Shown here in pieces: positions 19,492 through 28,564 of a stretch of 64,000 bases of DNA. How positions within the stretch are numbered: position 1 is the first letter of the stretch; the number at the start of each line of letters is the position of its first letter. This stretch comes from Zobellia galactanivorans (GTDB lineage Bacteria > Bacteroidota > Bacteroidia > Flavobacteriales > Flavobacteriaceae): contig NC_015844.1 in the NCBI RefSeq assembly GCF_000973105.1, positions 1 through 64,000 of the forward strand, given 5' to 3'. The notes below the pieces were generated by a model. The model was not told the DNA's origin. It was given only the letters and a program-made list of their open reading frames with translations, and ran no database searches. A program made the translations under genes and the position numbers.

Positions 19492-20580
19492 ATGGCTACA
19501 AAGAAAATACTTACCAAAAAATCACTCGATTTTTTTGAAAAATACCTGAACAACGCGGCCCCTACAGGCTACGAATGGGAAGGTCAGAAAATATGGATGG
19601 ATTACCTAAAACCCTATGTCGACACTTTTATTACCGACACTTACGGTACGGCGGTCGGCGTCATCAACCCTGATGCCAAATTCAAGGTGGTCATCGAGGG
19701 GCATTCCGATGAAATCTCTTGGTATGTAAACTACATTACCGACAATGGTTTGCTCTATGTTATCAGAAACGGTGGAAGCGATCATCAGATAGCCCCATCA
19801 AAATGGGTAAACATCCACACCAAGAACGGAATGGTCAAAGGTGTCTTCGGATGGCCTGCCATTCACACACGCGACAAAGGAAAGGAAACCCCTCCGAAAC
19901 TAGATAATATCTTTATAGACATAGGGGCCAAGGATAAAGAGGAAGTAGAAAAAATGGGCGTTCATGTAGGATGCGTCATTACCTACCCCGACGAGTTCCA
20001 GATACTGAACGGTGACAAATTTGTCTGTCGCGCCATCGACAACCGGGCCGGTGGTTTTATGGTTGCCGAAGTGGCCCGCCTACTTCACGAGAACAAGAAA
20101 AAACTACCTTTCGGCCTTTACATTACCAATGCCGTTCAGGAAGAAATAGGCCTTCGTGGTGCAGAAATGATTACCCAGACCATAAAACCGAACGTTGCTA
20201 TCATTACGGATGTCTGCCACGACACCACTACCCCGATGATCGACAAAAAGACCCAAGGTCATACCGAAATCGGTGCAGGCCCCGTAATTTCTTACGCCCC
20301 GGCCGTTCAGAACAAATTGCGCGAACGCATCTTGGAAACCGCGGAAGCCAACAAGATTCCGTTTCAACGTATGGCCGCCTCCAGGGCTACCGGAACCGAT
20401 ACCGATGCTTTTGCCTACAGTAACGGCGGCGTAGCTTCGGCCTTGATCTCTTTACCCCTGCGCTATATGCACACCACGGTAGAAATGGTTCACAAAGACG
20501 ATGTTGAAAACGTAATCAGGTTGATTTATGAAACCCTCTTGAATATTAAGGACGGGGAAACTTTCAGCTATTTCGATTAA
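19492..20580 (+). CDS. M42 family metallopeptidase (aminopeptidase)
   Basis: A 362-residue dinuclear-metal aminopeptidase of the M42 family (often misnamed endoglucanase). Metal-ligand motifs are visible: His in VIEGHSDEISW, bridging Asp in RAIDNRAGG, the catalytic/ligand Glu pair in AVQEEIGLRGA, Asp in ITDVCHDT, and the C-terminal His in LRYMHTTVEM. No signal peptide is present, so it is cytoplasmic. It likely trims peptides for amino-acid recycling. Monocistronic with a strong terminator. Confidence 0.94.
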   Translation: MATKKILTKKSLDFFEKYLNNAAPTGYEWEGQKIWMDYLKPYVDTFITDTYGTAVGVINPDAKFKVVIEGHSDEISWYVNYITDNGLLYVIRNGGSDHQIAPSKWVNIHTKNGMVKGVFGWPAIHTRDKGKETPPKLDNIFIDIGAKDKEEVEKMGVHVGCVITYPDEFQILNGDKFVCRAIDNRAGGFMVAEVARLLHENKKKLPFGLYITNAVQEEIGLRGAEMITQTIKPNVAIITDVCHDTTTPMIDKKTQGHTEIGAGPVISYAPAVQNKLRERILETAEANKIPFQRMAASRATGTDTDAFAYSNGGVASALISLPLRYMHTTVEMVHKDDVENVIRLIYETLLNIKDGETFSYFD

Positions 20581-20589
20581 ACAAACTAC

Positions 20590-20622
20590 AACCCTCCTTG
20601 AAAAAGGAGGGTTTATTTTTTT
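20590..20622 (+). terminator. Terminator after M42 peptidase, abutting the NUDIX start
   Basis: Perfect 10-bp stem AACCCTCCTT / AAGGAGGGTT with loop GAAA and a T-rich tail to 20622. The NUDIX ATG begins only 5 bases later, and the stem's right arm contains AAGGAGG. Confidence 0.9.
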
Positions 20623-20626
20623 GGTT

Positions 20627-21175
20627 ATGGACGAATTAATAGATATTCTTGATTCCGAAGGAAAGCCTACGGGCAAAACAGCAATGAAATCGGAGGCCCA
20701 TCGTAAAGGATGGTTTCACCCCACCGTGCATATTTGGCTCTACACCGCCAACGGACGCCTTCTCCTGCAGCAAAGGGCCAGAACCAAGGACATACACCCC
20801 TTGCTCTGGGACGTCTCCGTCGCGGGCCATATAGGGGCAGGCGAAGCTATTGAGATTTCGGCAATTCGGGAAATTCAAGAAGAAATCGGACTTACCGTAC
20901 CACCGGAAGCACTCGAAAAAATAGGCGTCTTTAAATCCATGCAAAAACCTTCCGACGAGCTCATGGATTATGAGTTTCACCATACGTTTTTATGCGAACT
21001 CAAAGAACCCCTCCACCACCTTAAGAAGCAAGAGAGCGAAGTAGAAGACCTCAAGCTGATATCCTTGATCCAATTTTCCCAGGAGACATGGGGACTCGCC
21101 AACTTGGGCAAATACGTTCCCCACAGCATTGAATACTACAAAACCGTTATAAAGGAAATCAAAAAACGCTTATAG
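20627..21175 (+). CDS. NUDIX hydrolase
   Basis: A 182-residue NUDIX enzyme of the YfcD/IPP-isomerase-like branch (start MDELIDILDSEGKPTGKTAMKSEAHRKG-type). A complete Nudix box is present: G-HIGAG-E-AIEISAI-REIQEEIGL. The FHPTVHIWLYT and LLLQQRA segments are typical. Its substrate is unknown; the nearby IDI-like features do not prove isopentenyl diphosphate isomerase activity. The ATG at 20627 is preferred over the in-frame TTG at 20621. Its stop overlaps the convergent hisS stop by 6 bases. Confidence 0.9.
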   Translation: MDELIDILDSEGKPTGKTAMKSEAHRKGWFHPTVHIWLYTANGRLLLQQRARTKDIHPLLWDVSVAGHIGAGEAIEISAIREIQEEIGLTVPPEALEKIGVFKSMQKPSDELMDYEFHHTFLCELKEPLHHLKKQESEVEDLKLISLIQFSQETWGLANLGKYVPHSIEYYKTVIKEIKKRL

Positions 21176-22546
21176 GCCCGCTACAAAATCACCTACGGCA
21201 TCAAGGGCATAGGTTTGCTGGTCACCGCTTTCCATGTGCTTGACGACAAAGGAATTTTCCTCCAGCTCTTTTTCACCTATCAAGATCACATAAGGTACGT
21301 TGCGGTTATTGGCGTATTTAAATTGTTTCTGGATTTTTGCCTTTGAAGGATACACATCGGCTTTCACTCCTTTTTTTCGCAGGGCGGACACCAGTTTTAA
21401 TGCGGCCAAGGCTTCCTTGTCCCCAAAATTCAAGCAAAGTACCTGTAACGACCTGTCGATGCTCTCGGGAAAAAGTCCCAATTCCTCCAACACCAAATAA
21501 ATACGGTCGAGTCCAAAGGAAATACCGACGCCGCTCACATCCTTTAAACCAAAAATACCGGTAAGGTCGTCGTAGCGGCCACCGCCACCTATAGATCCCA
21601 TTTTAACACCCTTTGGCGCCGCTACCTCAAAAATAGCACCGGTATAATAGTTTAGTCCGCGCGCCAAGGTTACATCAATAGAAAGATTGGCGGACTGAAG
21701 TCCCATTTCTTCAATGGTACTCACAATGAAAGTAAGCTCTTCCACCCCTTTGCTTCCGGTTTCCGAATCTTTCAAGAGTTCTTTTAAGGCCTGAAGTTGA
21801 TCGAGGTTACTTCCTGAAAGTGAGAAAAGTGGCTCTACCTTGGCTATGGCCTCGGGAGTGAGTCCCCTTTCCGCCATTTCCTTCTTCACGCCTTCTTCCC
21901 CTATCTTATCAAGCTTGTCCAAAGCCACGGTAAAGTCGATTAAAAGGTGCTGTGCCCCGATCACCTCGGCGATACCCGAAAGAATTTTTCTGTTGTTTAA
22001 TTTGATATTGACACCCTCTAACTTCAATTCGGTAAAAACGGCATCGTACAGCTGCACCAGTTCTATTTCCTGCAATAGGGAATCAGACCCGACCACATCG
22101 GCATCGCACTGGTAAAACTCGCGAAAACGGCCTTTTTGGGGCCTATCGGCACGCCAAACCGGCTGAATTTGGTACCGCTTGAACGGGAAATCAATTTCAT
22201 TCTGATGCATGACCACATAGCGGGCAAAGGGTACGGTCAAATCGTATCGAAGGGCCTTTTCCGAAATCTTGGGTGTCAATGCACCTGAATTTTTAGAACT
22301 ATAGGTAACATCATCGACCTTGCTAAGATAATCCCCTGAATTCAAAATCTTAAAAATCAAGCGATCCCCTTCATCGCCGTATTTTCCCATAAGGGTATCT
22401 GAATTTTCAAAAGAAGGCGTTTCAATTGGCTGAAAACCAAAGGTCTGAAAATGCTTTTTTACAATGTCAAAAATATAATTCCGTTTGATGACTTCGGAAG
22501 GGGTAAAATCCCTTGTTCCCTTAGGTATGCTTGGTTTTTGTGCCAT
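21170..22546 (-). CDS. hisS: Histidyl-tRNA synthetase
   Basis: A 458-residue class II aminoacyl-tRNA synthetase charging tRNA-His. It opens with PSIPKGTRDFTP. Motif 2 is around QPVWRADRPQKGRFREFYQCDAD, the histidine-A motif region is LARGLNYYTGAIFE, and motif 3 is GVGISFGLDRI. The C-terminal anticodon-binding domain is present (about 360-458). It is transcribed alone from a TATATTTG promoter and ends tail-to-tail with the NUDIX gene. Confidence 0.97.
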   Translation of the reverse strand: MAQKPSIPKGTRDFTPSEVIKRNYIFDIVKKHFQTFGFQPIETPSFENSDTLMGKYGDEGDRLIFKILNSGDYLSKVDDVTYSSKNSGALTPKISEKALRYDLTVPFARYVVMHQNEIDFPFKRYQIQPVWRADRPQKGRFREFYQCDADVVGSDSLLQEIELVQLYDAVFTELKLEGVNIKLNNRKILSGIAEVIGAQHLLIDFTVALDKLDKIGEEGVKKEMAERGLTPEAIAKVEPLFSLSGSNLDQLQALKELLKDSETGSKGVEELTFIVSTIEEMGLQSANLSIDVTLARGLNYYTGAIFEVAAPKGVKMGSIGGGGRYDDLTGIFGLKDVSGVGISFGLDRIYLVLEELGLFPESIDRSLQVLCLNFGDKEALAALKLVSALRKKGVKADVYPSKAKIQKQFKYANNRNVPYVILIGEKELEENSFVVKHMESGDQQTYALDAVGDFVAGL

Positions 22547-22563
22547 TGGATGTAGTTGTGGTG

Positions 22564-22571
22564 CAAATATA
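22564..22571 (-). promoter_or_regulatory. hisS promoter, -7 element
   Basis: Minus-strand TATATTTG, a perfect TANNTTTG match 17 bases before the ATG; the -33 element is weak. Confidence 0.5.
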
Positions 22572-22659
22572 AAATTTTAGAAAGAGCAGTGCCGTTTTAT
22601 CTAGACATTCCCTACCCGCCTCTTTCCGGAATTGGAGTGTTCTTAAAATGTTGGTCAGC

Positions 22660-23133
22660 TTAAACCTCTATAAGCTTATCGAACCATTGGTACAGTTCTC
22701 CCTTGGTAATAACGGCCCCTTGCTGAATCAGCTTGAATTTATCTAAGTTCTTATCTTCGGAATAGGCCTTTGATGCTGCAAGGTATTCCACAAAATCGGA
22801 CTGCCAGTTTTTCTTGAACCAAGAAAAACCGAGACTCGTGGTCAAATCGATTTCAGGGTTCATGACCTTTACCGACAATAGCTTCATTTCCTTTTCCGTC
22901 AAATGAAACAGATGCATCTGTTTTTCGGAAATATTCTCTAAATACTCCACTTTGGTCAATACGCCTTCCCAGACCAAATCGCTAAAGACATCAATTTCAT
23001 CTTCGGCCACTTGGGGACGGTTCGTTTTAATATCTTGCCATTCATCGGCGGTAATCGATTGTGTTGCCAAAAAGTTGATAAACTCTTGATGCAGCTCTTC
23101 TAATTGCTGCTTGGTAAGCCTCATGTATTTCAT
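22660..23133 (-). CDS. DUF6495-like cytoplasmic protein
   Basis: A 157-residue soluble, acidic, mostly helical protein starting MKYMRLTKQQLEELHQEF. It matches a conserved flavobacterial family (DUF6495 to the best of my recall). It contains a tryptophan- and acid-rich core (ITADEWQDI, VFSDLVWEGVL) and no catalytic motif I recognise. Always-small size and conservation suggest a housekeeping role. An internal ATG three codons later (MRLTKQQ) is an alternative start. Confidence 0.7.
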   Translation of the reverse strand: MKYMRLTKQQLEELHQEFINFLATQSITADEWQDIKTNRPQVAEDEIDVFSDLVWEGVLTKVEYLENISEKQMHLFHLTEKEMKLLSVKVMNPEIDLTTSLGFSWFKKNWQSDFVEYLAASKAYSEDKNLDKFKLIQQGAVITKGELYQWFDKLIEV

Positions 23134-23139
23134 GCTGCA

Positions 23140-23172
23140 AAAATAAAAAGGCCGTACGAAACGTACGGCCTA
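23140..23172 (-). terminator. Terminator of an upstream-reading minus-strand transcript
   Basis: Perfect 10-bp stem AGGCCGTACG / CGTACGGCCT with loop AAA. On the minus strand it is followed by TTTTATTTTT, so it terminates transcripts arriving from the TonB receptor gene ending at 23196. Confidence 0.88.
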
Positions 23173-23195
23173 AATCTTATAAATCTTAAGTTAAT

Positions 23196-26100
23196 TTAGA
23201 AAATATAACGTAAACCGAATTGCATCTGCCACCTAGAGAACAAACTTGAGTCATACCCGAAGGATTCGGTAAGTTGTTCATTGAACGTATACGTAGGCAC
23301 ATTGTCGGCATCTACCGATACGGATAGCGGGTTGAGACTGTTCGGTTGCTGAATTACGCCCCAATCACTGTTCAATAAATTACCAAAGTTTAAGATATCG
23401 ATACTGAACTGAATGGTATGCACCTTATCTTCAGACACATTGAAACGGTAATCTTGCAAGAATTTCACATCCCACTTTCCACGCCATGGAGCAAGAGCGG
23501 CATAACGATCAAAATACTGCCCCCTATTATCGCTCATGTAATCATCTTGATGAATAAAACTCTCAAAAGCCTCAGCTTGCCCGGCACCGGTAAATTGCAT
23601 TTGTTGAACTTCTGCAGCCGTTGGAATGTAAATCAAGTCATTGTTCTGAAACGAACTATCATTATTGATGTTACCCGCATAGGTATAATTGAACCTACCT
23701 CCTTGGGCATATTCAAAGAAAGTAGAAATCGTAGTAGACCACTTGTTATTGCTACCATAGTTAAACTGCTTGGCCGCAGCACCGATAACCCTATGGGTAT
23801 CTCCATATTTCGAATAAGACAATACATCTTGGTTGGCATCCCCTAGGTTGGGGTTGAAATCAAAGGCATCGCCCGTAATCTCAGCCTCTATGGAATTCAC
23901 ATCTTGCGCGTTCAGATAGTTATAGGCAACACTTGCAAACAGTCCGTTATCCCATGTTTTCTGGGCCTTTAATGAAGCATTCCAGATTCTACCTTTATCG
24001 GAATTGGTGAACACATAGGCATTGTTTCCTTTGTCGGCAGCCGTATAAACGGGTCTGTTATCGCCAGGTGCATCTAAAGTTGCGGAAGGATTTCGCAATC
24101 CCCAGTTCTGAACATGGGCCCCGTTAAGGTCTTTGGTGTACGAAATATCGGCCGTCAAAATAACGCCACTATCAAACCTATGGTCAGCACCGATATTGGT
24201 ACGCCATACTTGTGGCCATTTGAAATCAGGATCAACAATCTGGTAGAAAAACGAATCCAATCCCTGAACTTGGTTTCCTAACCAAACGAATGGGAAACGA
24301 CCGGTAAAAACCCCACTACCCCCTCGAATCTGGGTAGTTTGACTTCCATTGACATCCCAGTTAAAACCTACTCTTGGAGAGATTAGGAAATCATTGTTCG
24401 GTAATGTCTCCGAATCCAATAAAGTTTCCTGACCGGTCTGTGGATTAAAATATGAAATCGTAGGATCAAAGGTAAAAGGCTTCCTTGCAATATTCTCTTG
24501 AATCTTGTCATCCGTATCAAAATACAAGGGCTTGTCAAAACGTACACCATAGGTCAGTTTAAAATCCGGGGTAATACTCCAATCATCCTGTACATAAAAA
24601 GACAATTGCCCCACATTGGTTTCAGCCAAGGCCCAACCGCCCGCATTACCAACACCTGCAGCATTGCTATTCGTAAAAATATTCTGTGCATTGGCCAAAG
24701 CCGCAGCCAAAGTACCGTCGTTTATATCGGTTTGAAAGGCCGCTAAACTAGGGTAAGACGCAAAAGCTCCCACCTCTTGAACAAAGTCACCATTTTCATC
24801 ATATCCGTAAGCCCCAAGGTTAAAAGAGTTGTCAAATTGAAATTTCTCGAACGAAACCCCTGCGGTCAAGGTATGGTTCCCCACAAAGTAGTTGAAGTTG
24901 TTCGTAAGCTGAAATACCTTTTGATCTAACGTATTGTTTATAGAAAAGGGTTCATGGCCTGCAATAATATAATTGCTTCCCGCCCCATCTTGGATCGTAA
25001 TGGCGGGAATTGGCGCAGAAAACGGATTTCTAAAATCGTCAAAATGCGAATAACCTACCTGAAGTTTGTTTGTAGCATTATCCCCAAAAGTAGAGTTCAG
25101 CTCCAACTGAAAAGACTGAAGGTTGTTGTTGATTTCATAGCCCGAATTTTCGAACTGCAACACTTGGGCACTAGGTCCGCGAACACCCAAGGCAGTAGGG
25201 TGGGCAGGTTTCTCTTTGGAAGAATCCAAAAAGTTGTAAATCACCGCCAAGCGATGATCGTCGCTTATGTTCCAATCTAATTTCAATATCCCCTTTGTAG
25301 ATTCGGCTCCATAAGTAAAACCTTCATATCTACCGGTATCATACCCCAATCCTGCAAGTGCAGATTGTACGGATATCAAATCACTTTCAAGCACCCTAGA
25401 TTCGTTAATGGCCCCCGAACCCGTATTGGGTACCCAACCGTTAGTCCCTAAATCATCGCGTTGATCGCGCTCAAAGTTGGCAAAGAAAAAGAGTTTGTTC
25501 TTTATAATAGGCCCGCCGATGCTTACACCATATTGATTTTGTTTTAGGTCTGGCTTCACCACTTCTTCTCCCCTAATCTTGCCTCCCGTTAGACTCTCGT
25601 TTCTAAAGAAACCGTAAACAGATCCGTGAAACTCATTGGTTCCGCTCTTGGTCACCGCATTGACGGTAGCTCCGGTAAAACCTGATTGGGTAACGTCGTA
25701 AGGAGCCAATGATACTTGAATTTGATCGATGGCATCCAAGGAAATAGGTTGAGAACTGGTTTGTCCACCTGGCCCGGGAGCATCAAGACCGAAAGGATTT
25801 CCAAAAAAAGACCCATCTAAGGAAAAGTTATTGTACTGGTCGTTACGACCTCCAAAAGACAAGCCTCCCGTACCCGGAGTTCCCGACGCACTCGGTTCCA
25901 ATCGAGTAAAATCTTCTGCCGACCTTGAAATGGTAGGTAATTTGGTAAGCTCCCTTCTTCCGACACTGGTTTCCGAACCGGTACGGTCGCTTCCGAAGGT
26001 ACCACCACGATCTGAAATGACTACAACTTCGTCTAAAGCTTGGCTTTCGGTCATTAGGTTGACATCTAAAGTAAAGGTTTTTCCTAGACTTAAAAATATG

Positions 26101-26381
26101 TCGTTCAAGGTCTGTTCCTTAAAACCTATGTACGAAACGGTTACCGTATACGGACCGCCCACCCTAAGGTTCAAAATTTTAAAAAGGCCGTCTTCGTTGG
26201 TAATTGCCCCGTATTTGGTACCTGTAGGTGTATGCACCGCTACAACATTGGCCCCCAGCAAGGGTTGATTTTGATCATCGACCACCGAACCTGACATGTT
26301 CGAAGTAGTCACCTGAGATACTGCCGTAAAAAACGAAAAGAGCAGCAAAAAGCTAAAATGGAGTTTGTAAGACATAATCAT
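23196..26381 (-). CDS. Oar-like TonB-dependent receptor
   Basis: A 1061-residue outer-membrane protein. It has a signal peptide (to about 24, ending AVSQ), a carboxypeptidase-regulatory-like domain (about 28-115), a plug beginning near VVISDRGGTFGSDRTG with VNAVTKSGTNEFHGSVYGFFRNE, and a long barrel ending in LRYIF. This arrangement matches the Oar group, larger than ordinary siderophore receptors. The ligand is unknown; in other bacteria Oar-like proteins have been tied to adhesion and protein export. Start is either the ATG at 26381 or that at 26375. It has a TATTTTTG element at 26400-26407 and its own terminator. Confidence 0.92.
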   Translation of the reverse strand: MIMSYKLHFSFLLLFSFFTAVSQVTTSNMSGSVVDDQNQPLLGANVVAVHTPTGTKYGAITNEDGLFKILNLRVGGPYTVTVSYIGFKEQTLNDIFLSLGKTFTLDVNLMTESQALDEVVVISDRGGTFGSDRTGSETSVGRRELTKLPTISRSAEDFTRLEPSASGTPGTGGLSFGGRNDQYNNFSLDGSFFGNPFGLDAPGPGGQTSSQPISLDAIDQIQVSLAPYDVTQSGFTGATVNAVTKSGTNEFHGSVYGFFRNESLTGGKIRGEEVVKPDLKQNQYGVSIGGPIIKNKLFFFANFERDQRDDLGTNGWVPNTGSGAINESRVLESDLISVQSALAGLGYDTGRYEGFTYGAESTKGILKLDWNISDDHRLAVIYNFLDSSKEKPAHPTALGVRGPSAQVLQFENSGYEINNNLQSFQLELNSTFGDNATNKLQVGYSHFDDFRNPFSAPIPAITIQDGAGSNYIIAGHEPFSINNTLDQKVFQLTNNFNYFVGNHTLTAGVSFEKFQFDNSFNLGAYGYDENGDFVQEVGAFASYPSLAAFQTDINDGTLAAALANAQNIFTNSNAAGVGNAGGWALAETNVGQLSFYVQDDWSITPDFKLTYGVRFDKPLYFDTDDKIQENIARKPFTFDPTISYFNPQTGQETLLDSETLPNNDFLISPRVGFNWDVNGSQTTQIRGGSGVFTGRFPFVWLGNQVQGLDSFFYQIVDPDFKWPQVWRTNIGADHRFDSGVILTADISYTKDLNGAHVQNWGLRNPSATLDAPGDNRPVYTAADKGNNAYVFTNSDKGRIWNASLKAQKTWDNGLFASVAYNYLNAQDVNSIEAEITGDAFDFNPNLGDANQDVLSYSKYGDTHRVIGAAAKQFNYGSNNKWSTTISTFFEYAQGGRFNYTYAGNINNDSSFQNNDLIYIPTAAEVQQMQFTGAGQAEAFESFIHQDDYMSDNRGQYFDRYAALAPWRGKWDVKFLQDYRFNVSEDKVHTIQFSIDILNFGNLLNSDWGVIQQPNSLNPLSVSVDADNVPTYTFNEQLTESFGYDSSLFSRWQMQFGLRYIF

Positions 26382-26399
26382 CTGTTTGTGTTAGTCTTA

Positions 26400-26407
26400 C
26401 AAAAATA
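26400..26407 (-). promoter_or_regulatory. Oar-like receptor promoter, -7 element
   Basis: Minus-strand TATTTTTG, a perfect TANNTTTG. The expected -33 position falls within the rplI terminator hairpin and lacks TTTG. Confidence 0.4.
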
Positions 26408-26412
26408 GGGCA

Positions 26413-26443
26413 AAAAAAAAGAGCTATGCAGGCATAGCTCTTT
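26413..26443 (-). terminator. Terminator of the rpsF-rpsR-rplI operon
   Basis: Stem AAAGAGCTATGC / GCATAGCTCTTT (26418-26429 / 26432-26443); on the minus strand it is followed by a run of nine T. Confidence 0.9.
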
Positions 26444-26468
26444 GAAGTTATCATGGTGTTATTAACCG

Positions 26469-26921
26469 TTATTTCTTGTCGGCAACCACCTCAAAAGGGA
26501 AATCTACAACCACTTCCCTATGTAATCTGATCTGTGCATTGTAAGGACCTGTACGTTTTACGGCACCACCTTGAATGCTAATGAACTTTTTATCGATAGC
26601 GTGACCTTCTTTCTCAAGGGCTTCAGCAAGATCGATGGTAGTAACAGAACCGAACAATTTGTCGGCTGCACCAGTCTTGGCAGAAATTTTCATCTCAAGA
26701 GCCTTAAGCGCTTCAGCAGTTTTAGTGGCCGCGTCAACAATTTTCTTCTCTTTGTGAGCTCTCTGTTTCAAGTTCTCTTCCAATACCTTTTTTGCAGAAG
26801 GTGTAGCCATAGTAGCCAAACCTCTCGGAATAAGGTAATTTCTTCCGTAGCCATTCTTTACGTCTACGATATCATCTTTAAAGCCTAAATGCTCTACGTC
26901 TTGTTTTAGTATAAGTTCCAT
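26469..26921 (-). CDS. rplI: 50S ribosomal protein L9
   Basis: A 150-residue ribosomal protein with the N-terminal globular L9 domain (MELILKQDVEHLGFKDDIVDVKNGYGRNYLIP), a long connecting helix and the C-terminal domain. Length is normal. It is the last gene of rpsF-rpsR-rplI, 12 bases after rpsR, and is followed by a strong terminator. Confidence 0.98.
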   Translation of the reverse strand: MELILKQDVEHLGFKDDIVDVKNGYGRNYLIPRGLATMATPSAKKVLEENLKQRAHKEKKIVDAATKTAEALKALEMKISAKTGAADKLFGSVTTIDLAEALEKEGHAIDKKFISIQGGAVKRTGPYNAQIRLHREVVVDFPFEVVADKK

Positions 26922-26933
26922 CTTGCCTTAAAT

Positions 26934-27230
26934 TTATTTTAATAGATCGCCTACGTACGGCATCAAAGCCAAATGACGTGCTCTTTTGACCGCTTGAGCC
27001 ACTTTGCGTTGGTATTTCAAAGAAGTACCGGTAAGTCTTCTAGGTAACAATTTACCTTGCTCGTTTACCAACTTCATTAAAAAGTCCGCGTCTTTGTAAT
27101 CGATATATTTAATACCTGATTTCTTGAAACGGCAATACTTCTTTTTAGTATTGGTCTCAATGTTCAATGGGGTCAAATAACGGATTTCACCGTCTTTTTT
27201 TCCTTTTGCCTGTTGTTGTAATGTTGCCAT
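26934..27230 (-). CDS. rpsR: 30S ribosomal protein S18
   Basis: A 98-residue S18 with the conserved core YRKFKKSGI-like [17 protein letters not shown] and [22 protein letters not shown]. The N-terminal extension of about 25 residues is usual in Bacteroidota. It lies between rpsF (6 bases) and rplI (12 bases). S18 pairs with S6 in the 30S platform. Confidence 0.98.
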   Translation of the reverse strand: MATLQQQAKGKKDGEIRYLTPLNIETNTKKKYCRFKKSGIKYIDYKDADFLMKLVNEQGKLLPRRLTGTSLKYQRKVAQAVKRARHLALMPYVGDLLK

Positions 27231-27236
27231 AATTCC

Positions 27237-27575
27237 TTAAGCTTTAGCTTTTAACCTTGTTCTTCTTTTCTCAGCCCACTCAATAGCGTGCTTGTCCAGT
27301 TTAACCGTCAAGAAGCGCATGATACGCTCATCCCTTTTGAACTCTTGCTCGTAAGGAGTAATGACTTCACCAGGAGCGGTAAATTCGAACAAGTGGTAAA
27401 ACCCACTTTTTTTGTGCTGTATGGCATAGGCCAATTTTTTAAGCCCCCAGTTTTCTTTGGAGACCATTTTGGCGCCATTCTTAATTAAGAAATCCTCAAA
27501 TTTCTTAACTGTTTCCGCTATCTGATCATCAGAAAGCACGGGATTCAAAATGAAAACAGTTTCGTAATGGTTCAT
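27237..27575 (-). CDS. rpsF: 30S ribosomal protein S6
   Basis: A 112-residue S6 starting [18 protein letters not shown], with the conserved [20 protein letters not shown] stretch. It is the first gene of the rpsF-rpsR-rplI operon, driven by a well-formed promoter at 27598-27629. In other phyla an S6:S18 binding leader exists; I do not see a clear equivalent in the short leader here. Confidence 0.98.
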   Translation of the reverse strand: MNHYETVFILNPVLSDDQIAETVKKFEDFLIKNGAKMVSKENWGLKKLAYAIQHKKSGFYHLFEFTAPGEVITPYEQEFKRDERIMRFLTVKLDKHAIEWAEKRRTRLKAKA

Positions 27576-27597
27576 AAATGTATATTTTTTAGGATCG

Positions 27598-27629
27598 CAA
27601 AAATAAGAATATTTATCAGACTTTACAAG
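27598..27629 (-). promoter_or_regulatory. rpsF operon promoter
   Basis: Minus strand: CTTG (27626-27629), 20 bases, then TATTTTTG (27598-27605), a perfect TANNTTTG. The ATG follows about 22 bases downstream. Confidence 0.65.
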
Positions 27630-27804
27630 AAAATGGAAATTTCTTCGTTATAGATTGATAAACCTAACATCTTACATAACCAAATCTTAACCTAATGTCA
27701 TTGCAAATAACACAAAAAAGGAGGTCAAGTTTACAACAATGTTGTATTTTCGACGGATTTTTTAGTATTTTGTCGATGATTTAACCCCACAAATCGACCC
27801 ATTT

Positions 27805-28497
27805 ATGAAATTAAGAAGTATTATCGTAGACGATTCGTCCATGCAGCGAATGGCGGTCGCGAAACTGGTAAACAGCCATCCCAACCTTGCTATGGTGGCC
27901 GAATACAGTAATGCGATCGAAGCCAAAAATGGTATTAAGAACAACGAGATCGATCTTATTTTTCTTGATGTTGAAATGCCTATTATTAGTGGATTCGACC
28001 TACTCGAATCCCTAGAAAATAGTCCGCAAGTAATTTTGATTACCGGTAAACCCGATTATGCCCTAAAGGCATTCGATTACGATGTAACCGATTATTTACA
28101 CAAACCTATTACACTTGCCCGATTTGATGCCTCCGTTAAAAGAGCAGTTGCCAAATACGAGCAAATGAACCAGGTACAGGAAGACGAAGAACATATTTTT
28201 GTCAAAAGCAACCTTAAGAAACGCAAGGTAATCTTAAACGATATCAAATGGATAGAAGCCCTTGGCGACTACATAAAACTGGTAACCGACGAAGCGAACA
28301 TCGTTATCTTGTCTACCATGAAATCATTTGAGCAACAATTACCGGAAGACAAATTCCTTCGTATTCACAAATCGTATATTGTGAATTTGGAGAAAATAGA
28401 AAAATTCAACAGTAAAAACGTTGAAGTTAGTGGAAGGTCCATTCCTCTTAGTAGGAACAAGAAGACCGAATTGGCAGAAGCACTGAGCAATGTCTAG
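27805..28497 (+). CDS. LytTR-type response regulator
   Basis: A 230-residue two-component regulator with an N-terminal receiver domain and a C-terminal LytTR DNA-binding domain. The acidic pocket is D9/D10, the phosphoacceptor D55 in LIFLDVEMP, the conserved Thr is in ILITGKPDY, and the Lys is in YLHKPI. The LytTR domain spans about 130-228 (FVKSNLKKRKV ... IHKSYIVNLEKIE). No histidine kinase is adjacent, so it is an orphan regulator. It is divergent from the rpsF operon and monocistronic. Targets are unknown. Confidence 0.95.
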   Translation: MKLRSIIVDDSSMQRMAVAKLVNSHPNLAMVAEYSNAIEAKNGIKNNEIDLIFLDVEMPIISGFDLLESLENSPQVILITGKPDYALKAFDYDVTDYLHKPITLARFDASVKRAVAKYEQMNQVQEDEEHIFVKSNLKKRKVILNDIKWIEALGDYIKLVTDEANIVILSTMKSFEQQLPEDKFLRIHKSYIVNLEKIEKFNSKNVEVSGRSIPLSRNKKTELAEALSNV

Positions 28498-28522
28498 CAC
28501 TTCTACTTTTTAAAATATCAGT

Positions 28523-28556
28523 CCCGAACATTCTTCAATGTTCGGGATTTTTTTTG
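28523..28556 (+). terminator. Terminator after LytTR regulator
   Basis: 10-bp stem CCCGAACATT / AATGTTCGGG with loop CTTC and an eight-base T run. The convergent priA stops 9 bases beyond. Confidence 0.92.
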
Positions 28557-28564
28557 CTTTCCGA

